Origin: Pararhizobium sp.
Lineage (GTDB): Bacteria; Pseudomonadota; Alphaproteobacteria; Rhizobiales; Rhizobiaceae
Reading direction: 5' to 3'
DNA length: 64,000 bases
Assembly (NCBI GenBank): GCA_030655075.1
Contig: JAURWE010000099.1
Span: 1-64,000, forward strand
Under the pieces are notes generated by a model, which saw only the letters and a list, made by a program, of their open reading frames with translations, ran no database searches and had not been told where the DNA came from. This document shows positions 33,704 to 41,305 of this stretch, piece after piece. The first letter of the stretch is position 1; each line of letters opens with the position of its first letter. The position numbers and the translations under genes are program-made.

Positions 33704-33931
33704 TCAGCGGTTGAGCACGAAAGGGCAGGTCTCGCGTTTGGTGACCGTCAGGCCGAAGCTGCCGCCATCGTCGCAGCGGTAGGAGCAGGTCTTGAATTGC
33801 GACGAGACCCGCTCACCACTGAGGCTGCACATGGCGGCCACCTGCTTGAGGGGGTAATCCTGAATGGCTGGATCGGAGAGCGGCGCAATGCCCGTCTGGG
33901 CCAGGCTTAACGCAAGAAGAAGGGTGATCAT
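33704..33931 (-). CDS. Small exported cysteine-rich protein, 75 residues
   Basis: The frame starting MITLLLALSLAQTGIAPL has GGGAG seven bases upstream, so the longer frame is unlikely. A signal peptide ends at about SLAQ. The mature part holds four cysteines (AAMCSLSGER, KTCSYRCDDGG, RETCPFVLNR) which could form two disulfides. No named family was recognised. It is 47 bp upstream of the MscS gene in the same direction. Confidence 0.7.
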   Translation of the reverse strand: MITLLLALSLAQTGIAPLSDPAIQDYPLKQVAAMCSLSGERVSSQFKTCSYRCDDGGSFGLTVTKRETCPFVLNR

Positions 33932-34160
33932 GCTGCAACTCCCGGTGACGGGGTGCCTTGCGCAGCCGCCGTGACCTTGTAAGGGTGGCTGCGGCGGCAC
34001 ATCTCTCGGGAATCCAGAACCGGAAAGAGGCCACCGCAACCCTGCAGCCCCCGCCAGGGCCGCAGTTTCAGACGGAGCAGGGCGTTAAAAATTCTGCTCC
34101 GATTTCGTAAAAAATATCCGCCACCCGCCTTGGCGGAACGGCGAAAGATGACTGTAACGG

Positions 34161-34976
34161 CTACATCGCCGATTTAGTTTCACGGCCGATCACCGAAAAA
34201 TCCTTCAGTTTGACCTTTACCGACGTGCCGTCTTCCAGCCCGGACAGGCGGCCGGTCATGGATGCTTTTCCGGTTTTGAGATCGACGCGGTAAATGGAGG
34301 TGTCCGCCACCAGCCAGGCAATATTGTCGCCATTCTCGGTGGTTTCTATATCGAAAGCGTAGCTGTCGCTCGGCTCCACGCCGAGCTTGCCGACGGTCTT
34401 CAGCGTCCCGTCGTTCGGCATGGTCTGGTGCACGAGAACGCCTGCCATGGCATCAATGCCGTAGAGCGCTGTGGTTTTCGGCGTGCCATGCGAATTCGTG
34501 TAGGCCGCCGCCACGATCGTCGGCAGGGTGGCTGCGTTCGGGTCGCTGGAGACATAGGCAAGCTGGCTGTCGATGGTGACACTGCCCGTTTCAGGATCGG
34601 TGCGCTGGTTGGTGCTGCCGGTCATGAAGCGGATGGCCTGCGTCGCCGGATTGATGTCGATGACGACAGGCGTTTCGCCGGTCGGGATGGTCTGGTCCAT
34701 CTGCGCAATTTTTTTGGCCTTGCCGGTTTTGGTGTCGAGCGAAACGATGCCGCCCTCCGGCGTCACCCCTTCGATCAGCCCGCTCTTGCAGTTCCAGTCG
34801 ATGCCGACGAGTTTGTCGACGCCATCGGCGTCCACGCGCTTGCTGATATCAGGGGTTTCCGTATCGAAGATCACCAGGGTCTTGTCGCCGATCAGGCCGA
34901 TTGCCGGGGAGGCAACCGCAGGCGCTGTGGCTGCAAGAAATGCAGCTGCGGCGAGGGCGGTTTTCGGTCTCGTCAT
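34161..34976 (-). CDS. DUF4394-domain exported protein
   Basis: A 271-residue periplasmic or secreted protein; the signal peptide is MTRPKTALAAAAFLAATAPA. The sequence is beta-propeller-like, with repeated strands such as LVGIDWNCKSGLIEGVTPEG, LYGIDAMAGVLVHQ and IYRVDLKTGKASM. These match DUF4394, a family of unknown role. I place the start at 34976 where GGAG is six bases away; a frame extension of more than 130 codons is not credible. Confidence 0.82.
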   Translation of the reverse strand: MTRPKTALAAAAFLAATAPAVASPAIGLIGDKTLVIFDTETPDISKRVDADGVDKLVGIDWNCKSGLIEGVTPEGGIVSLDTKTGKAKKIAQMDQTIPTGETPVVIDINPATQAIRFMTGSTNQRTDPETGSVTIDSQLAYVSSDPNAATLPTIVAAAYTNSHGTPKTTALYGIDAMAGVLVHQTMPNDGTLKTVGKLGVEPSDSYAFDIETTENGDNIAWLVADTSIYRVDLKTGKASMTGRLSGLEDGTSVKVKLKDFSVIGRETKSAM

Positions 34977-35116
34977 AAACATCTCCGGCTCAGTCTTCGG
35001 CCCATCATGCGTCTTCTGGTCTGACGCATCCTGTGTCTCACCATGCAAACTCGCGAGACCCGTTTTGGGTTCATCGCGGCGACGATTTTTTTGAGGCGGG
35101 GATGGAAAGGGAGCGG

Positions 35117-35635
35117 TCAGCCGTTCAGGGTGAAAACGAACGGCGCATCGCCGGACGCATCGGCACCCCGGCCGATGGCCCTGATGGCGGCTGTAAGGCG
35201 GCCCTTGCGGCCGAGCAGACCGTCGGCAAGGTCGATCAGCCGCGCGTTCGGCGTGGCAAAGCGGGATGCTGCCCTGAGCCGTCGGGCAAGCGCGCCATCG
35301 TCCTGGTCCGGATACAGCGCCAGAGCGGCGATGGCGGCGGCGGCCGGTGAGCGCGACACGCCCATCCAGCAATGGATCAGCAGCGGCGACGTCCGGTCCC
35401 AGCTGCGGGCAAAATCGATGATCGCGCGCACATGCTCTTCCTGCGGCGCCACAAGCCCATCGGCCGAGGCGATCGAGATATCGTTGAGCCCGAGCCGCAG
35501 GTGGCGGTCGGCGCCGATGACAGCCGGCCGGTGGAAATCCTGCCCCTTGGCGAGCAGGCTGACCATTTCGCGGCAGCGATGGCGGACAGCCATCTCGGCG
35601 ATGCGCGACAGGGGGGAAACGACGATATGGGGCAT
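35117..35635 (-). CDS. Protein tyrosine/dual-specificity phosphatase-like
   Basis: A 172-residue cytosolic protein. The phosphatase loop LLIHCWMGVSRSPAAAAIAA contains the HCxxGxxRS signature, with the nucleophilic cysteine and phosphate-binding arginine. An aspartate-bearing loop near DIASADG or LNDISIAS could be the general acid. It is read with the HD-hydrolase gene one base away, so it is probably in the ygfZ operon. Substrate unknown. Confidence 0.9.
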   Translation of the reverse strand: MPHIVVSPLSRIAEMAVRHRCREMVSLLAKGQDFHRPAVIGADRHLRLGLNDISIASADGLVAPQEEHVRAIIDFARSWDRTSPLLIHCWMGVSRSPAAAAIAALALYPDQDDGALARRLRAASRFATPNARLIDLADGLLGRKGRLTAAIRAIGRGADASGDAPFVFTLNG

Positions 35636-35636
35636 G

Positions 35637-36251
35637 TCAGCCAGACACCTTCTGCAACCGACGCCCGGCTTCGATGTCGGCGAAACGCGCCGCGAACTGT
35701 GCCTGCGCCTGCGGTGCCGCCATCGGCTCGATCGGCAACATCTCGCGGGTGATGCCGCGCGGCTGGCCGAAGAGTTTCAGCGCCTCGCCATGGGAGAAGC
35801 CGGCCAGCACCGTCGCCTCGAAGAAGGCGGCGATCTGGTCGGCCTTCTTGATCTGCGCCTTGAGTTCGCGCGGTGTCGAGGAGGGCAGACCGAAACGGAT
35901 GTGCACGGCGCTTTCCAGCCGCTTCTCCACGATCTTGTAGCCGCCGCCGACCACCGCCTTGAACGGCGAGATCATGTCGCCGATGACATATTCCGGCGCA
36001 TCGTGCAGCAGCGCCATCAGGCAGGCGTCCGGCGTGCAATCATTGGTGCGACGAAAAATTTCCTCGACGACGAGCGAATGCTGGGCGACGGAAAACGCGT
36101 GGTCGCCGGCTGTCTGGCCGTTCCAGCGCGCCACCCGCGCCAGCCCATGGGCAATGTCGGAGATTTCCACGTCGAGCGGCGACGGGTCGAGAAGATCGAG
36201 CCTGCGCCCGGACAGCATGCGCTGCCAGGCCCTTGGAGCAGCCGGTGCCAT
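35637..36251 (-). CDS. HD-family hydrolase (YfbR-like)
   Basis: A 204-residue metal-dependent hydrolase. The HD ligands are in TAGDHAFSVAQHSLVVEEI, the signature ALLHDAPEYVIGDMISPFK and the late aspartate of KKADQIAAFFEA. This is the 5'-deoxynucleotidase YfbR-type pattern. Its start overlaps the ygfZ stop by one base (TGATG), and the phosphatase gene follows at once. Substrate specificity is inferred by resemblance only. Confidence 0.9.
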   Translation of the reverse strand: MAPAAPRAWQRMLSGRRLDLLDPSPLDVEISDIAHGLARVARWNGQTAGDHAFSVAQHSLVVEEIFRRTNDCTPDACLMALLHDAPEYVIGDMISPFKAVVGGGYKIVEKRLESAVHIRFGLPSSTPRELKAQIKKADQIAAFFEATVLAGFSHGEALKLFGQPRGITREMLPIEPMAAPQAQAQFAARFADIEAGRRLQKVSG

Positions 36252-37096
36252 CAGGCGCTCGCCTCGTCGGCCTCGGCGGGAAAGCTCAGGCCGGACCAGG
36301 CTGGCAGCGTCAGGGTAACAGGCGTGTCACCGGCGAGAATCGTCTGACCCTTGGCGATGGCCTCGCCGGCCTTGTCGATCCGGACGATCGCCAGCCCGTT
36401 CGCGCCGGACACGCTTCCGAGCGCGCCGATGCTACGGCCCTCGACCGCCAGCACTGTGCCGCTCCCAGGCAGCGCGGTCTCGGACGCAACGAGCACCACC
36501 CGGCGCCGCGCCGTGCCGCGATGCTGCATGCGGGACACCACTTCCTGGCCGACATAGCAGCCCTTCTTGAACGAAAGCCCGCCATTCTTGTCCATCAGCA
36601 CATCATGCGGAAACACATCCTGCAGCGCATAGTCGGCGCCGGAGACCATGATGCCGCCGGAGACGCGAAGCGCCTCGTAATCCGCATCGCTGCCGCTCGC
36701 CGCCGGCTGATCCGAATAGACGCGCCGCAGCGTGATGCCGGCCCGTTCGAACCGTCCATCCACCAGGCCGTCTTTCGCATCGCCGCCAAAGCTGACCGTC
36801 ACGGCCGCAGGCGAGGCGAGGGACAGATCGACAGCGGCGCGCAGCTTGTACATGGTCAGCCGCTTGGTCAGAGCCTCACCCTGGGAGGCAACCGTCTCGA
36901 TGACGAGCGCCTCGCCGTCGCGCGAGATCAGAAAGTCGAACATGATCTTGCCCTGTGGCGTCAAAAGCGCGCCGGGCTCAGCCTGTCCGGCTTTCAGCTG
37001 GTCGAGGTCAGTGGTGATCAGGCTTTGCAGCAGGTCCTCGGCATCCTTGCCGGAGAGGGTCAGAAGGGCGCGATCTTGAAGGGCAACGTTCGGCAT
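36251..37096 (-). CDS. ygfZ: Folate-binding Fe-S cluster protein YgfZ (IBA57/CAF17 family)
   Basis: YgfZ uses tetrahydrofolate and supports maturation of Fe-S proteins. The 281-residue protein carries the family motif KKGCYVGQEVVSRMQHRG around Cys180, and the aminomethyltransferase-like N-terminal LTLSGKDAEDLLQSLITTDL. It heads an operon with the HD hydrolase and phosphatase genes, linked by a one-base overlap and a one-base gap. Confidence 0.94.
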   Translation of the reverse strand: MPNVALQDRALLTLSGKDAEDLLQSLITTDLDQLKAGQAEPGALLTPQGKIMFDFLISRDGEALVIETVASQGEALTKRLTMYKLRAAVDLSLASPAAVTVSFGGDAKDGLVDGRFERAGITLRRVYSDQPAASGSDADYEALRVSGGIMVSGADYALQDVFPHDVLMDKNGGLSFKKGCYVGQEVVSRMQHRGTARRRVVLVASETALPGSGTVLAVEGRSIGALGSVSGANGLAIVRIDKAGEAIAKGQTILAGDTPVTLTLPAWSGLSFPAEADEASA

Positions 37097-37166
37097 GGGT
37101 TACATCCTGTCTGTCTGCCGAGAGGTAGGATGTCACGGGCCTGCGGGCAAGCACTTCTGTTCGCCG

Positions 37167-37940
37167 TCAGTCTCCGGCGACGAAAAATTTCCACTGTCCG
37201 TCGGCGGTGATCCCGACCTTGTAGAAATTGTAGCTGCCGAATTCCTGCATGTCGGTGACATCGCCGGCCGTCACGATCCGCAACAGCTCGACCTTTTCCG
37301 GCGGCGTCAGGCTGGTCAGCGACTTTTCGGCAAAATAGGGCCAGACATAGGTCTCGTCCGGCGTTCCGGCATCGACGCGGACGAAGCCGGTGGAGAGAAC
37401 GTCGAGCAGGATCGCCATGATCTCCATGCCGTCAGGGTCGCCCGACAGGCTTTTCAGAGTGGTCACAGCATCCTCGTCGGTCTCGACCTGGCTCACCTGC
37501 GTCTGGGTCGGGCCCTTGCCGAGCAGCGGCCGAAGGCGTTCCATGTCGCCGGAGGCCGCCGCCTCGACGATCAGCTCGCGCATCCGCCGTACAGGTTCAG
37601 GAATTTTCGACACATCGGACAGCACCTCGACCGGCGGCGCCGTCTCCGGCTCGGCAGTCTGTGGCTCTTCATCTTTCTTGATGGTCTTGTCGACAAGCGG
37701 ATCGGGCATCGGCAGCTGTAGGGGCTGATCGGTCTTGGTGTCGCCCTCGGTGTCGCTTTCGCCTTCGTCTGCCGGATCCGGCGTCTGCTCTTCGGATTTC
37801 TGTGCGCCGGGGATTTCGCGAAGTTCGCTGAGCGCATGGGCGGGCAGCACCATGCCGGATGACGAAGCGGCGAGGGCCGCCGTCAACAACAGGCCGAAAC
37901 GGGCGGAGCGGGTCCACCGTGCGTTGATGCCATGCGTCAT
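37167..37940 (-). CDS. Exported acidic hypothetical protein
   Basis: A 257-residue protein with a signal peptide (RSARFGLLLTAALAASSSGM, ending near AHA). A Pro/Glu/Thr/Asp-rich low-complexity linker covers about residues 45-105. The C-terminal domain after PVRRMRELIVEAAASGDME reads like a small helical/beta unit with TPDETYVWPYFAEKSL and ends in QEFGSYNFYKVGITADGQW, as seen in rhizobial hypothetical proteins. No family recognised. It lies 16 bases after the 89-residue gene in the same direction. Confidence 0.72.
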   Translation of the reverse strand: MTHGINARWTRSARFGLLLTAALAASSSGMVLPAHALSELREIPGAQKSEEQTPDPADEGESDTEGDTKTDQPLQLPMPDPLVDKTIKKDEEPQTAEPETAPPVEVLSDVSKIPEPVRRMRELIVEAAASGDMERLRPLLGKGPTQTQVSQVETDEDAVTTLKSLSGDPDGMEIMAILLDVLSTGFVRVDAGTPDETYVWPYFAEKSLTSLTPPEKVELLRIVTAGDVTDMQEFGSYNFYKVGITADGQWKFFVAGD

Positions 37941-37956
37941 GTTCAGTCCGATATGG

Positions 37957-38226
37957 TTACTGCAGCGACCGTTGCGGTGAGAATTCGCCGGCAAGCATGC
38001 GCTCGCGCAGCGCTTCCAGCATGGCTTCCGCGCCATTTTCCCCATGAATGCGAATGGTCTCCCGCATGGCGAGCGCAAAGGCAGCGTCGGCGATGATCTC
38101 GGGCTCGATACCGTCGGCCATGCCGTCGGCCCAGGCTTCACTCTGATGCTCCAGGGCTGCCTGCATCTTTTCATGCACGATCATGTCGTCGATATCGTTC
38201 AGGCTCGGTTCCATCATTCGTTCCAT
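37957..38226 (-). CDS. Small acidic hypothetical protein, 89 residues
   Basis: This acidic, helix-rich protein begins MERMMEPSLNDIDDMIVHEK and has EQSEAWADGMADG-like spacing of Ala, Glu and Met. No signal peptide or membrane segment is present. Its codon bias matches its neighbours. It sits immediately upstream of the exported-protein gene and 81 bp downstream of a canonical CtrA box, so a cell-cycle-regulated role is possible but inferred. Family not recognised. Confidence 0.65.
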   Translation of the reverse strand: MERMMEPSLNDIDDMIVHEKMQAALEHQSEAWADGMADGIEPEIIADAAFALAMRETIRIHGENGAEAMLEALRERMLAGEFSPQRSLQ

Positions 38227-38306
38227 GCGGCTTTCAAGTCCTTACCACTGTATTAACAACCTTATCAGCGTTTTATCAAAACGACACGGTCTCATGAAAA
38301 AACAGG

Positions 38307-38321
38307 TTAATATGTCGTTAA
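38307..38321. promoter_or_regulatory. Canonical CtrA box TTAA-N7-TTAA
   Basis: TTAATATGTCGTTAA matches the full CtrA consensus; on the minus strand it reads TTAACGACATATTAAC. It is about 81 bases upstream of the 89-residue gene start and overlaps the last codon of the TIGR02301 gene. Intergenic location favours a real site. Confidence 0.65.
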
Positions 38322-38767
38322 TTTCCAAAACGCGCGACGATTTCACTAACAAGTGTTGCACCTTCGGCACGGTAACGCTCTTCGGCGACCACCGCTGAAC
38401 CCGTGCAGGAGGTATAAACGGAAGCAAAAGCCCGAAAACCGCGATTGAAGCCTGCCGTCAGGCGCTCCTTGCGCTTGGGCTCGGTCTTGGTCTCGGCGTC
38501 GAGCAATGTCTGCATCGAGACGCGCCACTGGTCCTCACCGGTTTTCTGGCAGAGATTGCGCAGGTAATGCACCGAGCCCATCACTTCGGCAAGCCTGAGC
38601 AGCCGCTCGTCATAGGGCACCGGCTTTTCTTCGACCGCCACCGCCGGCACCGTCTCGGCGCTCTTCTTGTCGCCGGCCGTCTTTGCAGGCTGCGCATGCG
38701 CGAGGGAATGGGCGAGCGCGCCGGCACAGAAAACAACAACGAAGGCGAGGCGCACAGCTGACATCAT
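38318..38767 (-). CDS. TIGR02301-family exported protein
   Basis: A 149-residue protein with a signal peptide ending at about ALAHSLAHA. The core YDERLLRLAEVMGSVHYLRN followed by LCQKTGEDQWRVSMQTLLDA, FNRGFRAFASVYTSCTGSA and EGATLVSEIVARFG is the TIGR02301 pattern, a conserved rhizobial family. Two cysteines flank the middle and may pair. It often lies beside a NUDIX gene, as here (18 bp). Function unknown. Confidence 0.9.
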   Translation of the reverse strand: MMSAVRLAFVVVFCAGALAHSLAHAQPAKTAGDKKSAETVPAVAVEEKPVPYDERLLRLAEVMGSVHYLRNLCQKTGEDQWRVSMQTLLDAETKTEPKRKERLTAGFNRGFRAFASVYTSCTGSAVVAEERYRAEGATLVSEIVARFGN

Positions 38768-38785
38768 GGGCTCTTCAAGACGAAA

Positions 38786-39256
38786 TTACGCGTGTCTGCA
38801 ACAACTACTATCGGGAGCTTGCGTCAGATGTGCGGCGGCGAGCCGGGCGATGCAGTCGCGCACGCTGTCGGGTGCCGGCAGGGCATCGACCTCTTCGGGC
38901 AGGAACCAGCCGATTTCGGCCGCATCGTCGGCGGCCTCGCCCGCGAAAGGCGAATCGGTCTCGACCCGGAACACCGAAAGGAAAAAGTGGCTGGAGAGGC
39001 TGCCGTCTTCGTTCAGCGTCTTCAGGTCATAGGTGGCAAACAGGACCGGGTCGCGGGCACTGATGCCGGTTTCCTCGAAAAGCTCGCGCACCGCCGTTTC
39101 CGCCGGGGTTTCGCCCGGCTCGCCCCGCCCGCCGGGAAAGGCATACATGTCGGCCGACGGCGGATTGGCCCGGCGCACCAAGAGGTAGCGGCCATCGCGC
39201 TCGACAATGGCGGAGGAGGCGGGCTTAGGCTGGGCGAGTTCGGGAAGATCGGTCAT
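38786..39256 (-). CDS. NUDIX hydrolase
   Basis: A 156-residue pyrophosphohydrolase. The NUDIX box is GGRGEPGETPAETAVRELFE followed by ETG, matching GX5EX7REUXEEXGU. The substrate side has YLLVRRANPPSADMYAFPGG. I use the ATG at 39256 (MTDLPELAQP); an upstream frame adds 16 residues. It diverges from the YedK gene. Substrate unknown, perhaps a nucleoside diphosphate derivative such as ADP-ribose. Confidence 0.92.
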   Translation of the reverse strand: MTDLPELAQPKPASSAIVERDGRYLLVRRANPPSADMYAFPGGRGEPGETPAETAVRELFEETGISARDPVLFATYDLKTLNEDGSLSSHFFLSVFRVETDSPFAGEAADDAAEIGWFLPEEVDALPAPDSVRDCIARLAAAHLTQAPDSSCCRHA

Positions 39257-39321
39257 GGCGGATTGTCCGTTCGGCAAAGCAGGCAATTGACGCACCATAA
39301 TCAAACTGCCAAGAGAATGAC

Positions 39322-40083
39322 ATGTGCGGCCGCTTCTCTCTCACGGCAAGTCCGGAAGACATTCGCGAATTCTTCGGGCTGATGGGCTCGGAAGATTTCC
39401 CGGGGCGCTACAACATTGCCCCGACGCAGCCGATCCTGATCGTCATTTCCGCCGAGCGCCCGGCCAAGGGCAGCAACCTGCCGGACCGCCGTGCCATGCT
39501 GGTGCGCTGGGGTTTTACCCCGTCCTGGGTCAAAGACCCGCGCGATTTTCCGTTGCTGATCAACGCCCGCTCGGAAACCGCCATCGAGAAGGCCTCCTTC
39601 AAGGCGGCCATGCGCCATCGCCGCATTCTGGTTCCGGCTTCGGGCTTTTACGAATGGCACCGGCCGGCCAAGGAGAGCGGCGAGGCCTCGCAGGCCTACT
39701 GGATCCGCCCGAAACAGGGCGGCATCGTCGCCTTTGCCGGGCTGATGGAGACCTGGGCATCGGCCGACGGCTCCGAGGTCGATACCGGCGCGATCCTGAC
39801 GGTGGGCGCCAACCACGCCATCAGCAGCATCCATGATCGCATGCCCGTCGTCATCAAGCCGGAGGATTTTTCCCGCTGGCTCGATTGCAAGACGCAGGAG
39901 CCGCGCGACGTCGCCGATCTGATGGCCCCGGCGGACGAGGATTTCTTCGAGGCTATCCCGGTCTCCAATCTGGTCAACAAGGTCGCCAACACCGGCCCGC
40001 AGGTACAGGAGCCCGTGGCCGAGCCGCTGAAACCTCCGGCCAAAAAGACGAAACCCGAGCCGCCGCAACTCTCGCTGTTCTGA
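39322..40083 (+). CDS. yedK: SOS response-associated peptidase (HMCES/YedK)
   Basis: YedK forms a thiazolidine crosslink through Cys2 with abasic sites in single-stranded DNA and so protects them. The 253-residue protein starts MCGRFSLTASPEDI, so Cys2 is preserved after methionine removal. Other family landmarks are RYNIAPTQP, LINARSETAIEK with the conserved Asn/Arg, SGFYEWHRP and SIHDRMPVVI with the catalytic His. The Pro/Lys-rich C-terminus is ordinary. Confidence 0.95.
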   Translation: MCGRFSLTASPEDIREFFGLMGSEDFPGRYNIAPTQPILIVISAERPAKGSNLPDRRAMLVRWGFTPSWVKDPRDFPLLINARSETAIEKASFKAAMRHRRILVPASGFYEWHRPAKESGEASQAYWIRPKQGGIVAFAGLMETWASADGSEVDTGAILTVGANHAISSIHDRMPVVIKPEDFSRWLDCKTQEPRDVADLMAPADEDFFEAIPVSNLVNKVANTGPQVQEPVAEPLKPPAKKTKPEPPQLSLF

Positions 40084-40124
40084 TCGGGCCAGCTTTCTGC
40101 CCCGCGATAATTCCCGGATATTTC

Positions 40125-40748
40125 ATGTATTTCCTGTTCAATGCCGCCCTCTCGGGCTTTCTCCTCGGCGCCACACTGATCATCGCCATCGGTGCCCAGA
40201 ACGCCTTTATCCTGCGCCAGGGCCTGATCCGCAGCCATGTCTTCATTCTCTGCCTGATCTGCGCGCTGTCGGACGCCGTGCTGATCGCCGCCGGTGTTGC
40301 CGGCCTCGGCACGCTGGTGTCGAAATCGCCGCTGCTCATTTCGGTGGTGACGATCGGCGGCGCCCTCTTTCTCGGAGTCTATGCGCTGATGGCCTTCAGG
40401 CGGGCCTGGAAACCGGCCGCCATGGTCTCGGGGGCGCCTGACGGCATGGCGCTGAAACCGGCCATCCTCACCTGCCTCGCCTTCACCTTCCTCAACCCGC
40501 ATGTCTATCTCGACACGGTGCTGCTGCTCGGCAGCCTGTCGGCGGCCTTCGAGGGCAACGAGCGGCTGGCCTACGGGCTCGGCGCCTGCATCGCCTCGTT
40601 CGTCTGGTTCTTCGGGCTAGGTTATGGCGCGCGGCTCCTGGCGCCGGTCTTTGCAAAACCGGCCGCCTGGCGCGTTCTCGATGTGATCATCGGATTGGTG
40701 ATGGGCCTGCTGGCATTCAGCCTGGTCATCAGTTTCGTCAACCCCTGA
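40125..40748 (+). CDS. LysE/ArgO-type amino-acid exporter
   Basis: A 207-residue inner-membrane protein with six predicted helices. The family signature is GATLIIAIGAQNAFILRQGL near the N-terminus, and the later FTFLNPHVYLDTVLLLGSL. This subgroup (ArgO/LysE) exports arginine or lysine. I start at ATG 40125, because the frame upstream runs through the yedK gene. Confidence 0.93.
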   Translation: MYFLFNAALSGFLLGATLIIAIGAQNAFILRQGLIRSHVFILCLICALSDAVLIAAGVAGLGTLVSKSPLLISVVTIGGALFLGVYALMAFRRAWKPAAMVSGAPDGMALKPAILTCLAFTFLNPHVYLDTVLLLGSLSAAFEGNERLAYGLGACIASFVWFFGLGYGARLLAPVFAKPAAWRVLDVIIGLVMGLLAFSLVISFVNP

Positions 40749-40794
40749 GGGGGGAGCCGCGCGCTGAAGCGCGTGCGGCCTGGAAGAGCGCCTG

Positions 40795-40947
40795 TTAAAC
40801 GGCGGTCTTCGGCCGTAGAACCGGCGACGGCTTGGCCTTGATCTGCAGTGCGGCAGCCAGAACGGCCTTCAGGCCGAGCGGGCGGTACTGGTTGACCAGA
40901 TCGGTCGTCGGCTTCTTGGCAGCTTCCGCCGCCTTCAGGGTACTCAT
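40795..40947 (-). CDS. 50-residue basic micro-protein
   Basis: The short frame reads MSTLKAAEAAKKPTTDLVNQ, then YRPLGLKAVLAAALQIKAKP and SPVLRPKTAV. AAGGAG lies six bases upstream of the ATG. It resembles small rhizobial proteins with an NQYRxxGxxAVxAAL centre. It is basic and likely soluble, with no known function. It converges with lysE and has a 358-bp gap behind it. Confidence 0.75.
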   Translation of the reverse strand: MSTLKAAEAAKKPTTDLVNQYRPLGLKAVLAAALQIKAKPSPVLRPKTAV

Positions 40948-41305
40948 TTCAGTCTCCTTTTAAGTCTGTCCCTAGACGTTTTGATTTTCGCCTCTCTCTT
41001 CATCAAAAGTGACGAAATGGAGGCGTTGATTCCCGATTCTAGCGCCAATTCGGGGTTTTATGAAAATCACGTGTTGGCGTTGCATGAAAGCTTCTGTGAT
41101 GGCCCCGATTTCGCCCCCTTGACCCCAAACGGCGGAAGCGCAATAAGAACACCATGAAAACGCATATCTGCATTTGCCGGATTATTATTCGCTAGCCTTG
41201 CGCTGGCCTGGCCGTTTTCGTCTCCCAAAAGCCAAGATGACAAAACGTTTGTGCCAGCCGGTCGCAATCTGACGATCTGTCATGTGCAGCATTTGGAGAC
41301 GGGAC
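40948..41305. other. 358-bp intergenic region upstream of cysS
   Basis: This gap is AT-richer than the coding DNA around it. It holds the outward promoters for the micro-protein (leftward) and cysS (rightward), but no standard -35/-10 pair is convincing. A long open frame on the minus strand is not supported by codon bias. No RNA gene or repeat was recognised. Confidence 0.5.

Noticed and set aside
40748..40794. GC-rich hairpin after the LysE gene as a terminator
   Set aside because: The GCCGCGCGC stem is bulged and lacks a T-run on either strand, so I did not call it.
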